Below, piece after piece: positions 63,960-64,000 of a stretch of 64,000 nucleotides of DNA. The position numbers and the translations under genes were made by a program. The notes under the pieces are model-generated. The model ran no database searches. It was not told the origin of the DNA and saw only the letters and a list, made by a program, of their open reading frames with translations. This stretch comes from Vibrio brasiliensis LMG 20546 (lineage in GTDB: Bacteria > Pseudomonadota > Gammaproteobacteria > Enterobacterales > Vibrionaceae). The stretch lies in contig NZ_AEVS01000051.1 in NCBI RefSeq assembly GCF_000189255.1, positions 52,487-116,486 on the forward strand, given 5' to 3'. Numbering within the stretch: position 1 is the first letter of the stretch; each line of letters opens with the position of its first letter.

Positions 63960-64000
63960 CCACTCCTCCTTTTTGTATAACGCTTATTAGACAAAAATTT

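Overview
The window looks like a piece of a Vibrio (or close Vibrionaceae) chromosome. The evidence is the maoP/hdfR pair, a V. cholerae cytolysin-like toxin, an NhaD-type Na+/H+ antiporter, a DUF3369-type response regulator with GGDEF/EAL domains, and an aryl polyene cluster of the kind common in marine gammaproteobacteria. No rRNA, tRNA, CRISPR array or phage structural gene was recognised.

Layout. (1) 1-6546: right half of an aryl polyene (APE) pigment cluster. On the minus strand are an AMP ligase cut by the window edge, a membrane protein, two acyl carrier proteins, an acyltransferase and a chain-length-factor-like ketosynthase. Divergent from them are a lipoprotein, a methyltransferase and a flavin halogenase-like enzyme. 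(2) 6600-12460: housekeeping genes, including maoP/hdfR, an Ada-AlkA fusion with ogt, a lipoprotein and nhaD. (3) 12700-14500: a secreted cytolysin of the VCC/HlyA family that keeps the pro-region but lacks the C-terminal beta-prism lectin. (4) 14930-26000: LysR regulators, a secreted alkyl sulfatase, a dicarboxylate/amino acid symporter, small conserved proteins, a tandem Usp protein, a methionine aminopeptidase remnant and a CSS-EAL phosphodiesterase. (5) 26230-35280: a minus-strand block gntR-xre, then oppABCDF and an Xaa-Pro aminopeptidase. (6) 35500-42630: small genes and an accessory patch with a tandemly duplicated REP-associated transposase (RAYT), a REP-like palindrome, and a DUF4177-yidD-TM2 mini-operon. 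(7) 42830-53430: a complete trans-4-hydroxyproline catabolic locus (epimerase, D-hydroxyproline dehydrogenase, DapA-family deaminase, alpha-ketoglutarate semialdehyde dehydrogenase), with a PotABCD-type ABC transporter and an ornithine cyclodeaminase-family enzyme. (8) 53580-60810: an AraC regulator, a SetA-like exporter, a nucleotidyltransferase-like protein and a two-gene phosphorelay/c-di-GMP module. (9) 61050-63960: a probable membrane-targeting toxin with two paralogous membrane proteins that look like duplicated immunity proteins.

How they work together. The clearest system is in regions 5 and 7. A 16-bp operator-like motif (ATTGTATAAAATATAC and close variants) lies upstream of gntR, upstream of oppA, between the divergent epimerase and dehydrogenase genes, upstream of the Pot-type binding protein, and upstream of the deaminase gene. 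This suggests that one GntR/FCD repressor controls oligopeptide import, cleavage of X-Pro/X-Hyp bonds and hydroxyproline breakdown to 2-oxoglutarate, that is, use of collagen-derived peptides. The second system worth attention is the uncharacterised effector/immunity-like cassette at the right edge.
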